Below are positions 46,130 to 55,096 of a stretch of DNA of 64,000 bases, piece after piece; within the stretch, counting starts at the first letter, position 1; every line of letters starts with the position of its first letter. Made by a program: the position numbers and the translations under genes. The DNA is taken from the NCBI GenBank assembly GCA_035299085.1, contig DATGXG010000024.1:248001-312000 (forward strand), read 5' to 3'. The notes under the pieces were generated by a model, which did not search any database, was not told the DNA's origin, and was given only the letters and a program-made list of their open reading frames with translations. Origin of the DNA: Bacteroidales bacterium. Its GTDB lineage: Bacteria > Bacteroidota > Bacteroidia > Bacteroidales > UBA10428.

Positions 46130-46918
46130 ATGAGTAATCAACCATTTTATTTGCATCCTGATGCCAGAATCGGTAATCAGGTTGAAATCGGTCCTTTCAC
46201 AACAATTTACGGCGACGTAGAAATAGGCGACAATACCTGGATCGCCAACAATGTTACTATAATGGACGGCGCACGTATAGGCAAAAACTGCCGTATCTTT
46301 CCGGGAGCCGTTATATCCGGCATTCCGCAGGACCTCAAGTTCCAGGGTGAAATAACAACTGCTGAAATCGGCGATAATACAACTATCAGGGAATATGTTA
46401 CAGTAAACCGCGGTACCAAGTCAAAGGGTAAAACCGTAGTCGGTTCAAACTGCCTGATACAAAGTTATGTTCACGTGGCACACGACTGTGTCATCGGCGA
46501 TCATTGCATTCTTACCGGTTATGTAGGCCTTGCCGGTGAAGTAGTGATTGAAGACTGGGCCATCGTGGGTGGCGGAAGCCTCATCCATCAGTTCGTAAGA
46601 ATCGGCAGTCATGTCATGATCCAGGGAGGCAGCAAAGTATCAAAAGATGTTCCTCCTTATATAATGGCCGGCAGGGAACCGCTTTCATACGCCGGACTTA
46701 ACCTGGTCGGACTCAGAAGACGGAATTTCTCTACTGATAAAATCCAGGAAATCCAGGAAATTTACCGTACCCTGTACCAAAAGGGTCTTAATAATTCAGA
46801 TGCTCTCCGTGAAATAGAAGCAGCAATGCCTGCAAGCGAAGAACGTGACCATATAATCCGGTTTGTTCGGTTCTCTGAGAGAGGCATTATCAAAGGCCTG
46901 CTCGACGAAGTAGATTGA
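46130..46918 (+). CDS. lpxA: UDP-N-acetylglucosamine acyltransferase
   Basis: LpxA performs the first acylation of UDP-GlcNAc in lipid A synthesis. The 262-residue protein is a hexapeptide left-handed helix (IGNQVEIGPFTTIYGDVEIGDN and following), with the LpxA-specific SGIPQDLKF, IREYVTVNRGT and the catalytic-His block YVHVAHDCVIGDHC, then a helical C-terminal domain (YRTLYQKGLNNSDALREIEA). Its stop directly abuts the convergent thiL stop with no spacer. Confidence 0.97.
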   Translation: MSNQPFYLHPDARIGNQVEIGPFTTIYGDVEIGDNTWIANNVTIMDGARIGKNCRIFPGAVISGIPQDLKFQGEITTAEIGDNTTIREYVTVNRGTKSKGKTVVGSNCLIQSYVHVAHDCVIGDHCILTGYVGLAGEVVIEDWAIVGGGSLIHQFVRIGSHVMIQGGSKVSKDVPPYIMAGREPLSYAGLNLVGLRRRNFSTDKIQEIQEIYRTLYQKGLNNSDALREIEAAMPASEERDHIIRFVRFSERGIIKGLLDEVD

Positions 46919-47971
46919 TTATTTCAGGGCGTTCCATCCCTGGGCTTCAAGCTTAATCGACTGACCCTGCGGAGTGATCAGGTTCATTCCTTCCGAAGCG
47001 TCCGTTATATGCCCGATTATACTGATCTCAGGTCGTTTCCCGATCTTATCGAAAAGTTTTACTGGTACAGTGAAAAGCAATTCATAGTCCTCTCCCCCGT
47101 TCAATGCGGCAATTACAGGGTCGGTGTTAAATTCACGGGCTACCCTGCGGGTTTCAGTGTGAACCGGTATTTTATCGGAGAATATCTTACATCCTGCACC
47201 CGACTGATCGCAAATATGCATGACTTCGGACGACAGTCCGTCCGAAATGTCAATCATGGCCGTGGGTTTCACTTCCAGTTCTTCCAGGAGTTGGATGATA
47301 TCCCTTCTCGCTTCCGGCTTCAACTGCCTTTCAAGCACATAATCATATCCTTCAAGGACCGGCTGCATATGTTTTTCTTTTTCAAACATCCTGAGTTCCC
47401 GTTCCAGCAACTGCAAACCCACGTAAGCGCCTCCAAGATCACCTGAAACACAAAGCAGATCATGCTTCCCGGCCCCGCTGCGGTATACGAGGTCTTCATC
47501 ATTGGCTTCCCCTATGGCAGTAAGTGAAAGGGTCAATCCTGTATAAGATGAGGTTGTGTCACCTCCGGCCAGGTCCACATTGTATTTTTCGCATGCCAGC
47601 CTGATCCCATCGTATAACTCGGAAATCATCCCCACGGTGAACTTTCCCGATAGGGCCATTGAAACAAATAACTGTGTTGGCTTTGCATTCATGGCGTAGA
47701 TGTCGGAGAAATTCACTACGGCAGCTTTATAACCAAGGTGCTTCAACGGAGTGTAAACCAGGTTGAAATGAACACCCTCGGCCAGCATATCCGTGGTCAC
47801 CACGGTCCGTTTTCCTCCATGGTCAATTACAGCGGCATCATCCCCGATTCCCTTAATTGTACTTTTGTTTATTGCAGTCAGGTCCTTCGTAAGATGTCTG
47901 ATCAAACCAAATTCACCTATAGCCGAAATATCATCCTGTGGCTTGTCTGTCATAAGCTGTATCAAATTCAA
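46919..47971 (-). CDS. thiL: Thiamine-monophosphate kinase
   Basis: ThiL phosphorylates thiamine monophosphate to the diphosphate cofactor. The 350-residue protein of the PurM-like fold has the N-terminal GEFGLIRHLTK, the metal-binding GIGDDAAVIDHGG and VTTDMLAEGVHF, then DLAGGDTTSS and MIDISDGLSSEVMHICDQSG. Length and motifs are typical. It is divergent from the suf operon and convergent with lpxA; no other thi genes are nearby. Confidence 0.95.
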   Translation of the reverse strand: MNLIQLMTDKPQDDISAIGEFGLIRHLTKDLTAINKSTIKGIGDDAAVIDHGGKRTVVTTDMLAEGVHFNLVYTPLKHLGYKAAVVNFSDIYAMNAKPTQLFVSMALSGKFTVGMISELYDGIRLACEKYNVDLAGGDTTSSYTGLTLSLTAIGEANDEDLVYRSGAGKHDLLCVSGDLGGAYVGLQLLERELRMFEKEKHMQPVLEGYDYVLERQLKPEARRDIIQLLEELEVKPTAMIDISDGLSSEVMHICDQSGAGCKIFSDKIPVHTETRRVAREFNTDPVIAALNGGEDYELLFTVPVKLFDKIGKRPEISIIGHITDASEGMNLITPQGQSIKLEAQGWNALK

Positions 47972-48006
47972 AGCGCAAATATCAGGATAAATTGATACAG
48001 ATTTAT

Positions 48007-48038
48007 TATATTTGCCATTATTTAGAATTAATCTAAAT
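48007..48038 (+). promoter_or_regulatory. suf promoter with overlapping palindromic operator
   Basis: TATATTTG at 48007-48014 fits the TAnnTTTG -7 element. Six bases later ATTTAGA, five bases, TCTAAAT (48020-48038) forms a perfect 7-bp inverted repeat over the expected transcription start, an ideal repressor position. TTTAGA/TCTAAA half-sites resemble iron-responsive operators of the DtxR/Fur or Rrf2 sort. The regulator is not identified. The sufB start is 45 bp downstream. Confidence 0.6.
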
Positions 48039-48082
48039 ATTAATAGTGATTGAAAAATAGTGAGTTATAAATTATAGGTTAG

Positions 48083-49531
48083 ATGGCTGAATCACAAGAT
48101 AATATATTAGACGAAGTTACTGGTAGTGAATATAAATATGGTTTCTTTACGGATATCGAAACGGAAACCATACCCAAAGGACTGAATGAGGATGTCGTGA
48201 GGCTGATTTCCGCCAAGAAAAAAGAACCGGAGTTTATGCTTGAATTCCGGTTGAAAGCTTATCGTCAATGGCTTACAATGAAAATGCCCAAATGGGCGCA
48301 CCTGCAAATTCCGGAAATCCCTTACCAGGATATCATTTATTATGCGGCTCCCAAACAGGTTGCAGGTCCGAAGAGCCTTGAAGAAGTGGATCCTGAACTG
48401 CTTAAAACGTTTGACAAACTGGGTATTCCTCTTGAAGAACAGAAAATGCTGTCAGGAGTAGCTGTGGATGCGGTAATGGACAGCGTTTCGGTAAAAACAA
48501 CCTTCAGGAATACTCTTGCCGAACTGGGCATTATATTCTGCTCAATGAGTGAGGCAATCCGGGAATATCCCGACCTCGTTAAAAAGTACCTGGGTTCTGT
48601 TGTTCCGTATACCGACAATTATTTCGCCTCGCTGAATTCGGCAGTTTTCAGCGACGGATCGTTCTGCTACATTCCCAAAGGTGTACGCTGCCCAATGGAG
48701 CTTTCGACATATTTCCGGATTAACGCGGCTAACACAGGCCAGTTCGAAAGGACTCTCCTGATAGCTGACGATGATGCCTATGTAAGTTATCTTGAAGGAT
48801 GTACTGCCCCGATGCGCGATGAAAACCAGTTGCATGCAGCCGTTGTTGAAATTGTTGCACTCGAAAATGCTGAGGTCAAATATTCAACGGTTCAGAACTG
48901 GTATCCCGGCGATAAAAATGGCAAAGGAGGTATTTTTAATTTTGTCACCAAAAGAGGAATATGCAAAGGTGATAATTCGAAAATCTCGTGGACTCAGGTA
49001 GAAACCGGTTCCGCTGTCACATGGAAATACCCGAGCTGCATACTTCGCGGCAACAATACGGTAGGCGAGTTCTACTCGGTTGCCGTTACAAATAATTACC
49101 AGCAGGCTGATACCGGAACCAAAATGATCCATATTGGTAAAAACAGCCGTAGCACAATCATTTCAAAAGGTATCTCGGCCGGTCACGGACAGAACAGCTT
49201 CCGTTCGCTTGTAAAAGTAATGAAAACAGCCGATAAGGTAAGAAACTTCACCCAGTGCGATTCAATGCTCATGGGCGATAAATGCGGGGCTCATACCTTT
49301 CCTTATATTGAAGTTGAAAACCAGTCGGCCGTCCTTGAACACGAAGCTACCACATCACGGATCGGCGAGGACCAGATATTCTATTGCAACCAGAGGGGAA
49401 TCGACACGGAAACCGCTGTGGGACTTATAATAAACGGATATGCCCGTGAGGTGCTTAACAAACTCCCTATGGAATTTGCCGTGGAAGCCCAGAAGCTACT
49501 GGCTATATCATTGGAGGGAAGCGTGGGTTAG
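48083..49531 (+). CDS. sufB: Fe-S cluster assembly protein SufB
   Basis: A 482-residue scaffold subunit of the SufBCD Fe-S assembly complex. Diagnostic stretches are [66 protein letters not shown] and the C-terminal [18 protein letters not shown]. The core is a parallel beta-helix. First of six same-strand genes (sufB, C, D, S, E and a SufT-like gene) behind a promoter with a palindromic operator. A 56-bp spacer with heptamer repeats separates it from sufC. Confidence 0.97.
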   Translation: MAESQDNILDEVTGSEYKYGFFTDIETETIPKGLNEDVVRLISAKKKEPEFMLEFRLKAYRQWLTMKMPKWAHLQIPEIPYQDIIYYAAPKQVAGPKSLEEVDPELLKTFDKLGIPLEEQKMLSGVAVDAVMDSVSVKTTFRNTLAELGIIFCSMSEAIREYPDLVKKYLGSVVPYTDNYFASLNSAVFSDGSFCYIPKGVRCPMELSTYFRINAANTGQFERTLLIADDDAYVSYLEGCTAPMRDENQLHAAVVEIVALENAEVKYSTVQNWYPGDKNGKGGIFNFVTKRGICKGDNSKISWTQVETGSAVTWKYPSCILRGNNTVGEFYSVAVTNNYQQADTGTKMIHIGKNSRSTIISKGISAGHGQNSFRSLVKVMKTADKVRNFTQCDSMLMGDKCGAHTFPYIEVENQSAVLEHEATTSRIGEDQIFYCNQRGIDTETAVGLIINGYAREVLNKLPMEFAVEAQKLLAISLEGSVG

Positions 49532-49540
49532 CCTGCTGTC

Positions 49541-49580
49541 AATCGTAAATCGTAAATCGTAAATCGCTAAATCGTAAATA
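49541..49580. repeat. Heptamer tandem repeat (AATCGTA) between sufB and sufC
   Basis: AATCGTA three times, then AATCGCT and AAATCGTA: 7-bp units inside an operon. The same heptamer occurs inverted (TACGATT) at 56284-56337 after hom. Confidence 0.8.
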
Positions 49581-49587
49581 GACAGAT

Positions 49588-50337
49588 ATGTTACAGATAA
49601 ATAATCTTCACGTCAGTATCGACGGAAAAGAAATATTAAAAGGTATTGATCTCGAAGTTAAGGCTGGTGAAGTTCATGCCATCATGGGGCCGAACGGCTC
49701 CGGCAAAAGCACGCTTGCATCGGCTCTCGCCGGCAGGGAATTATATGAAGTCACTGAAGGTTCGGTTACATATTTCGGTCAAGACCTTCTTGAATTGAGT
49801 CCCGAAGACCGCGCCCGTAAAGGCCTTTTTCTAGGTTTCCAGTATCCTGTTGAAATTCCGGGAGTATCCATTGTGAACTTTATGAAGACCGCCATTAACG
49901 AACACCGCAAGTTCAGGGGAATGGAACCAATATCCGCGGCCGACTTTCTAAAACACATGCGTGAAAAGAAAGATCTGGTCGGCATTACCGCAAACATGAC
50001 AAACCGTTCGGTGAACGAAGGATTTTCAGGTGGTGAAAAGAAAAAGAATGAGATTTTCCAGATGGCCATGCTGGAACCCACCCTTGCAATCCTGGATGAA
50101 ACTGATTCAGGCCTTGATATTGATGCACTTAAAATTGTAGCAAACGGGGTGAATAAATTGCGAAGGCCCGATAACGCTACTATAGTGATCACCCATTACC
50201 AGCGCCTCCTTGATTACATCATTCCCGATTATGTTCATGTGCTTTACAAGGGAAAAATCGTGAAATCGAGTGGTAAGGAACTTGCCCTCGAACTCGAGGA
50301 AAAAGGCTATGACTGGCTTAAAGTTGAAAACGAATAA
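49588..50337 (+). CDS. sufC: Fe-S cluster assembly ATPase SufC
   Basis: A 249-residue ABC-type ATPase of the SufBCD complex. Walker A GPNGSGKST is near residue 34, the SufC-specific FQYPVEIPGVS replaces a usual Q-loop, the signature is FSGGEKKKNEIFQM, and Walker B is AILDETDSGLDIDAL. The His switch is in VITHYQRLLDYI. All typical. ATP hydrolysis drives conformational change of SufB-SufD. Followed by sufD after 13 bp. Confidence 0.97.
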   Translation: MLQINNLHVSIDGKEILKGIDLEVKAGEVHAIMGPNGSGKSTLASALAGRELYEVTEGSVTYFGQDLLELSPEDRARKGLFLGFQYPVEIPGVSIVNFMKTAINEHRKFRGMEPISAADFLKHMREKKDLVGITANMTNRSVNEGFSGGEKKKNEIFQMAMLEPTLAILDETDSGLDIDALKIVANGVNKLRRPDNATIVITHYQRLLDYIIPDYVHVLYKGKIVKSSGKELALELEEKGYDWLKVENE

Positions 50338-50350
50338 AGAAAGGCCGTAA

Positions 50351-51715
50351 ATGAATGATATTACATCTTCGGTTGGTTTGACAGGCGATTTGCTCAGCCT
50401 GTTCAGGCAAAGTACCGGAATTCTTGAAACAAGATCAGGAGAGATACTCAATTTGCACAGGGAGCAAGCCTTTCATGATTTTGACAGGCTTGGTGTGCCC
50501 ACTACAAAAAATGAGAATTACAAATATACGCCTCTAGAGAAATATTTTGCCGGCAAATACGATGTAGAACTTGAAGTTAATCCATTCAAAGTGGATGTGA
50601 AGGATATCTTCAGGTGCGATGTGCCCGATCTGAACACCCATGTGATCCTTGTACTGAACGGTTTCTTTTACTCTACTGACAGGCAGGGTAATCTTCCTGA
50701 CGGAATGATTGTAACCGGGCTTAATGAAGCGTCGTTGAAATTTCCGGCCCTGTTTGAAAAACACTACTCAAAATATGCGGACACTTCACTTGACGGCCTG
50801 GTGGCTTTAAACACACTTTTCGCACACGACGGGGTTTTTGTCTACATCCCTAAAAACACCGTTCTTGAGAAACCCTTGCAGATCATCAACCTGAGCTATT
50901 CCGACAAAAATCTAAGGCTTACCCGGAGAAATCTCATTGTTGCCGAGGATAATTCATCGGCTAACATTGTGGTTTGCGACCATACATTAAGCAACCAGAG
51001 CTTTCTGACAAATTCTCTCACTGAGATTTTTATCGGAAATAATACAGGTATCAGCTACGACTGGCTGCAGAATGAAAACGGGCAATCGACTCACATAAAC
51101 AATATTTTTATCCATCAGCTGGCCAACAGCCGGTTTGGTAGCAGCATTGTTTCGCTGCACGGTGGTCTTATCCGGAATAACTTTTATGCCGTGCTGAATG
51201 GTGAGAATTCAGAAACCAGTCTGAACGGATTATTCCTGTGTGATGACAAGCAGCATGTCGCCAATTATGTGCTGATGGACCACGCAAAGCCTCATGGAAC
51301 TTCCAACCAGCTTTTCAAAGGCATTCTCGATGATGACGCAACCGGTTCCTTCAATGGAAAAATCCTTGTAAGGCCTGATGCACAGAAAATACAGGCCTAT
51401 CAGAAAAATAACAATATCCTGCTGTCATCCACGGCTCGAATGAATACAAAGCCCCATCTCGAAATTTATGCCGATGATGTAAAATGCAGTCATGGCGCCA
51501 CAGTAGGGCAGATGGACAATGAAGCGCTGTTTTACCTTAGATCAAGGGGTATCGGTGAAAGCGAAGCCCGCCACCTACTCATGTATGCCTTCGCAAATGA
51601 AATTGTAAGCAAGATTTCACTTCCTGTTCTGAAAGAAAGGATTATAGAGCTTGTCGACAAACGGCTGAGGGGTGAACTTTCAAGATGCAACGATTGTGAA
51701 CTTCGTTGCGGTTAA
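50351..51715 (+). CDS. sufD: Fe-S cluster assembly protein SufD
   Basis: A 454-residue paralogue of SufB that pairs with it on SufC. The N-terminal helical part (to about 120, FDRLGVPTTKNENYKYTPL) is followed by a beta-helix core, and the C-terminal block has KCSHGATVGQMDNEALFYLRSRGI with the conserved His and the final LRCG. It does not carry SufB's full catalytic set, as expected. Spacing is 12 bp to sufS. Confidence 0.95.
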   Translation: MNDITSSVGLTGDLLSLFRQSTGILETRSGEILNLHREQAFHDFDRLGVPTTKNENYKYTPLEKYFAGKYDVELEVNPFKVDVKDIFRCDVPDLNTHVILVLNGFFYSTDRQGNLPDGMIVTGLNEASLKFPALFEKHYSKYADTSLDGLVALNTLFAHDGVFVYIPKNTVLEKPLQIINLSYSDKNLRLTRRNLIVAEDNSSANIVVCDHTLSNQSFLTNSLTEIFIGNNTGISYDWLQNENGQSTHINNIFIHQLANSRFGSSIVSLHGGLIRNNFYAVLNGENSETSLNGLFLCDDKQHVANYVLMDHAKPHGTSNQLFKGILDDDATGSFNGKILVRPDAQKIQAYQKNNNILLSSTARMNTKPHLEIYADDVKCSHGATVGQMDNEALFYLRSRGIGESEARHLLMYAFANEIVSKISLPVLKERIIELVDKRLRGELSRCNDCELRCG

Positions 51716-51727
51716 TAATACACGATC

Positions 51728-52948
51728 ATGAGTTTCAATGTACAGGACGTCCGTAATGATTTTCCGCTCTTAAGCCGTACTATTTACGACAAACCGCTGG
51801 TATACTTCGACAATGGGGCAACCACCCAAAAGCCCCGTAGGGTGATCGACTGTATCAACAGTTATCACACCTATAAAAACAGCAGCATTCACAGGGGCGT
51901 TCATTACCTGAGCGAACTCGCCACACAGGATTTCGAAAACGCCCGTGTGATCATTCAGGAATATATAAATGCCCGTGCCCCCTACGAAATAATCTTCACC
52001 TCGGGAACCACTTCCGCAATTAACGGGGTGGCATTCTCTTTCGGAGAACGATATGTTTCAGAAGGTGATGAGATCATTGTTTCGGAAATGGAACACCATG
52101 CCAACATCGTACCCTGGCAATTGCTTTGTGAAAGAAAGAAAGCGCATTTGAAAGTGCTGTCTTTCAAGGATGACGGCGTGCTTGATTTGCCACAGCTTGA
52201 AAAGCTGATTAGCGTAAAAACCAGGATCATTGCGGTAACTCACGTTTCAAATGCCCTTGGAACGGTGAATCCGGTTGAAGAAATAATTCAGGTTGCGCAC
52301 AGGCATAATGTCCCTGTTCTGGTCGACGGAGCCCAGTCGGTTCAGCATATTCCGGTTGACGTGGTAAAAATGGATTGCGATTTCTATGTATTCAGCGGAC
52401 ATAAAATTTACGGGCCTACAGGCACAGGCATTTTATACGGTAAGGAGAAATGGCTCGAAGAAATGCCGCCGTTCATGGGGGGAGGTGAAATGGTTGATGT
52501 GGTTACTTTTGAAAAAACAACCTTCAATACCCTTCCTTTTAAATTTGAGGCAGGCACTCCCAATTATATAGGGGGCATTGGACTGGCTGAAGCTATAAAA
52601 TACATTCAGTCATTAGGTCTTGCTGAAATTGCGGCATGGGAGCAGGAATTACTTGCCTATGCCACCCGGCGCATGAATGAACTCGGTTATATTCGCATTT
52701 ATGGAAATGCACCACATAAAAGTGCGATTCTGTCCTTTCTGATCGATGGTGTTCATCCGTATGACGCCGGCATGGTTATTGATAAAATGGGAATAGCGGT
52801 GCGTACCGGCACACATTGTGCCCAGCCGGTAATGCAGCATTTCGGTATTGACGGTACCATCAGGGCATCGATGGCATTCTATAACACGACCGATGAGATC
52901 GACACGCTGGTGGAAGCCGTCAGAAAGGTTAAAACGATGTTTGGCTAA
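51728..52948 (+). CDS. sufS: Cysteine desulfurase SufS
   Basis: A 406-residue PLP enzyme that takes sulfur from cysteine for Fe-S clusters. NGATTQKPRRVID opens the fold, the PLP lysine is in FSGHKIYGPTG, and the active Cys is in RTGTHCAQPVMQHFG with the short loop of type II desulfurases. Type II enzymes need a sulfur-accepting partner, and the next gene is SufE. Confidence 0.97.
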   Translation: MSFNVQDVRNDFPLLSRTIYDKPLVYFDNGATTQKPRRVIDCINSYHTYKNSSIHRGVHYLSELATQDFENARVIIQEYINARAPYEIIFTSGTTSAINGVAFSFGERYVSEGDEIIVSEMEHHANIVPWQLLCERKKAHLKVLSFKDDGVLDLPQLEKLISVKTRIIAVTHVSNALGTVNPVEEIIQVAHRHNVPVLVDGAQSVQHIPVDVVKMDCDFYVFSGHKIYGPTGTGILYGKEKWLEEMPPFMGGGEMVDVVTFEKTTFNTLPFKFEAGTPNYIGGIGLAEAIKYIQSLGLAEIAAWEQELLAYATRRMNELGYIRIYGNAPHKSAILSFLIDGVHPYDAGMVIDKMGIAVRTGTHCAQPVMQHFGIDGTIRASMAFYNTTDEIDTLVEAVRKVKTMFG

Positions 52949-52971
52949 ATTTTGTAAATTTGCCGGTTGCT

Positions 52972-53433
52972 ATGTTTGATCTGTTAAATAAAATAACCTT
53001 GAAAAGTATCAGTGACATCCAGGAAGAAATTGTTTCCGAATTTGAACTTTTTGACGACTGGATGGATAAATATAATTATCTCATCGAACTGAGCAGAGAC
53101 CTGCCCATCATTGATGAGAAACTGAAAGTGAAAGAAAACCTGATAAACGGTTGCCAGTCGAAGGTATGGCTAAACGCCGACTACAAAGACGGGATTATAC
53201 AGTTCACAGCCGATAGCGATGCCATTATCACAAAAGGAATTATTTCACTGCTTGTCAGGGTGCTTTCAAACCGCACCCCGAAAGAGATTATGGACGCCGA
53301 TCTGTTTTTCATTGACAGGATCGGGCTTAGGCAAAACCTCTCACCCACCCGTTCAAACGGACTGCTGTCGATGATCAAGCAGATCAAACTTTATGCGCTG
53401 GCTTATCATACAAAATATGAAAGTCCGAATTGA
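52972..53433 (+). CDS. sufE: Sulfur acceptor SufE
   Basis: A 153-residue sulfurtransfer protein that takes persulfide from SufS. The acceptor Cys is in ENLINGCQSKVWL, in the usual loop, and the N-terminal LFDDWMDKYNYLIELSRDLP is a family hallmark. I chose the ATG at 52972; the frame also has a TTG at 52960, which would add four residues and is less likely. It lies 23 bp after sufS and 18 bp before the SufT-like gene. Confidence 0.93.
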   Translation: MFDLLNKITLKSISDIQEEIVSEFELFDDWMDKYNYLIELSRDLPIIDEKLKVKENLINGCQSKVWLNADYKDGIIQFTADSDAIITKGIISLLVRVLSNRTPKEIMDADLFFIDRIGLRQNLSPTRSNGLLSMIKQIKLYALAYHTKYESPN

Positions 53434-53451
53434 TTTTTATTGTGAATTAAA

Positions 53452-53772
53452 ATGGAAAACGATAATATTTTATCCCTTGAGGTAGAAATTGTAAATGTGC
53501 TGAAGAGTGTGTATGACCCGGAGATCCCGGTGAACATATACGACCTGGGATTGATTTACGATATTGAAACCGACGATAAGAACAAGGTGCTGATAACCAT
53601 GACACTGACAGCGCCGAATTGCCCGGTGGCCGACTCTCTGCCCATCGAAATCAAAGAAAAGGTTGGCGCTTTGCCCGGTGTTTCCGAAGTGGAAATAAAC
53701 CTCGTCTTTGATCCGCCCTGGAACCAGTCGATGATGTCGGAAGAGGCACTGCTGGAATTGGGAATGCTATAG
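53452..53772 (+). CDS. MIP18/DUF59 (SufT-like) Fe-S assembly factor
   Basis: A 106-residue DUF59 protein, a family involved in maturing Fe-S proteins. Visible are VYDPEIPVNIYDLGLIYDIE, the conserved Cys in MTLTAPNCPVADSLP and the C-terminal VFDPPWNQSMMSEEALLELGML. It has no N-terminal extension, unlike longer SufT proteins. As the last gene of the suf operon it probably aids cluster transfer to targets. Confidence 0.92.
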   Translation: MENDNILSLEVEIVNVLKSVYDPEIPVNIYDLGLIYDIETDDKNKVLITMTLTAPNCPVADSLPIEIKEKVGALPGVSEVEINLVFDPPWNQSMMSEEALLELGML

Positions 53773-53821
53773 TAAGTGCTAATATGCCAATAGGCTAATG
53801 TGCCAATGGGAACAATTCAAT

Positions 53822-53900
53822 AGCCCCGGCCTTCAGGCCGGGGTATGGTTACCTTCATAACCATCCGTCAAGGGCTTTAGCCCTCTCCGGTGAAATGGGC
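53822..53900. repeat. REP-like hairpins after the suf operon
   Basis: TAGCCCCGGCCTTCAGGCCGGGGTA folds into a GC-rich hairpin (53822-53847; stem TAGCCCCGGCCT against its inverse). GGGCTTTAGCCC and GGGCTAAAACCC follow. No U-tract, so it is probably a REP-type element that may still stabilise or end the suf mRNA. A 7/8-bp repeat (GCTAATA, TGCCAAT) precedes it at 53778-53807. The rest of the spacer to 54063 holds nothing I can name. Confidence 0.6.
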
Positions 53901-54063
53901 TAAAACCCATAATAAAAGAGATAACCTTACCTACCCCTGACTGAAGATTTAAACCACGATAAACGTCATCCACTGTTAAAAATTGTGAAACACCTGTTCA
54001 GAATTTTCGTAATATAGGCTAACTGATCACTTTTTGTATTAAATTTGTTGAACATTTCAGCCT

Positions 54064-54444
54064 ATGAAAAATTTTTTACTCTTTACGGCAATATTCATAG
54101 TATGGGCTGGTTCAGCAATCGCAGCGGATTCGCACATGCGAGTACCTTACAGTGAAACATATGCCTCAGCTTTGTCATACGCAGATGATCCCCGTCAGAA
54201 CGATAACGGGATCCAGATGTATCCGAACCCTGTAACTGAAGGCAGGATAACAATCAAGTCAGAAGAATCATTTACTCTCATACAGATTCTGAATATTACC
54301 GGAGAAATTGTCTATAACCAGGAGTTTCCTGCCGGTTCCAATTCTGAAGTCATTGAACTGAATAATATTCAGAAAGGTATGTACCTTGTTCGGGTAGGTT
54401 TTGCCGGCAAACCGAATTTTACTGCCAAAATCATAGTAAAGTAA
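54064..54444 (+). CDS. Very small secreted protein with T9SS sorting domain
   Basis: A 126-residue exported protein. A signal peptide (1-21, ending GSAIAAD) is followed by only about 30 residues before a type A T9SS sorting domain starting MYPNPVTEGRITIKSEESF and ending NFTAKIIVK. The sorting domain therefore makes up most of the mature protein, and there is almost no cargo. The frame is intact, so it is not an obvious fragment. It may be a tiny surface protein or the remnant of a larger gene. It lies between the suf operon and the convergent DUF486 gene, apparently on its own. Confidence 0.75.
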   Translation: MKNFLLFTAIFIVWAGSAIAADSHMRVPYSETYASALSYADDPRQNDNGIQMYPNPVTEGRITIKSEESFTLIQILNITGEIVYNQEFPAGSNSEVIELNNIQKGMYLVRVGFAGKPNFTAKIIVK

Positions 54445-54445
54445 T

Positions 54446-54787
54446 CTAGCTGCGGAACATAAAATATACGGCACCCACCATACATAATCCCGCCCACAGG
54501 TAATTCGTTTTAAAAGGCTCTTTCAGGTAAAGGATGCTGAAAGGTATAAATACGCTCAACGTAATGACCTCCTGCATGATTTTGAGCTGTCCTATAGTAA
54601 GCTGGCTGCTTCCGATCCTGTTCGTGGGTACCTGTATTAGATATTCGAACAGTGCTATTCCCCAGCTTAAAAGAGCGGCCAGGAACCAGTGATGGCCTTT
54701 CATATTTTTAAGATGACCGTACCAGGCAAAAGTCATGAACAGGTTACTGCACGTAAGGCCTGCAACTACAGTGATTATCGTTCTCAT
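54446..54787 (-). CDS. DUF486 family small membrane protein
   Basis: A 113-residue integral membrane protein with about four hydrophobic segments, matching the DUF486 (DMT-like) family: MFMTFAWYGHLK-like opening, LLSWGIALFEYLIQVPTNRIG, LKIMQEVITLSVFIPFSILYLKEP and a final YLWAGLCMVGAVYFMF. Members resemble half of a drug/metabolite transporter but have no assigned substrate. It stands alone, one base from the convergent T9SS-sorted gene and divergent from the SAM riboswitch. Confidence 0.85.
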   Translation of the reverse strand: MRTIITVVAGLTCSNLFMTFAWYGHLKNMKGHHWFLAALLSWGIALFEYLIQVPTNRIGSSQLTIGQLKIMQEVITLSVFIPFSILYLKEPFKTNYLWAGLCMVGAVYFMFRS

Positions 54788-54863
54788 TTCAATTAAACAT
54801 CAATAAAATCGCTTACTTAAACGAGGGGCAAAATTAAAATGTTATTTGATTTTAAAAAAATAG

Positions 54864-54871
54864 TATCTTTG
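54864..54871 (+). promoter_or_regulatory. -7 element of the SAM-riboswitch transcript
   Basis: TATCTTTG matches TAnnTTTG, 21 bp before the aptamer begins, so transcription would start right at the riboswitch. TTTG at 54845-54848 is a weak -33 candidate with short spacing. Confidence 0.55.
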
Positions 54872-54892
54872 TCCCAGTTCATTTTATTATTG

Positions 54893-54994
54893 CTTATCCA
54901 GAAAGGCGGAGGGTACGGCCCTGTGAAACCTTAGCAACCCTTTCAAATGAAAGAAGGTGCTAACTCCTGCTCCGGGAATCCGGAGAAAGATAAG
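54893..54994 (+). ncRNA. SAM-I (S-box) riboswitch aptamer
   Basis: The 5' P1 strand CTTATC (54893-54898) pairs with GATAAG (54989-54994). Between them lie the S-box core elements in order: AGAAAGGCGGAGGG, GGCCCTGTGAAACC, TTAGCAACC, then GAAGGTGCTAACTCC and a GCTCCGGGAATCCGGAG hairpin. All match the SAM-I consensus. It precedes homoserine dehydrogenase and should lower its expression when S-adenosylmethionine is high. Confidence 0.93.
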
Positions 54995-55044
54995 TCGGTA
55001 GTTTCATACTTTTGATCTCTTCGACTTACCGGGGGGATTTTTTT
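54991..55044 (+). terminator. Riboswitch-controlled terminator
   Basis: TAAGTCG (54991-54997) can pair with CGACTTA (55022-55028), followed after a G-rich stretch by a run of T (55038-55044). Its 5' strand shares TAAG with P1, so aptamer and this hairpin compete. The stem is short and the U-run is offset by about nine bases, so control by sequestering later sequence is also possible. Confidence 0.6.
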
Positions 55045-55096
55045 ATTTTACAGGGGCTGTTGAACACAATGGAATTAATTTTTCAATATAACTGTA

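Noticed and set aside
49541..49580. CRISPR-like array
   Set aside because: Units are 7 bp with no spacers and no cas genes in the window; a short tandem repeat.
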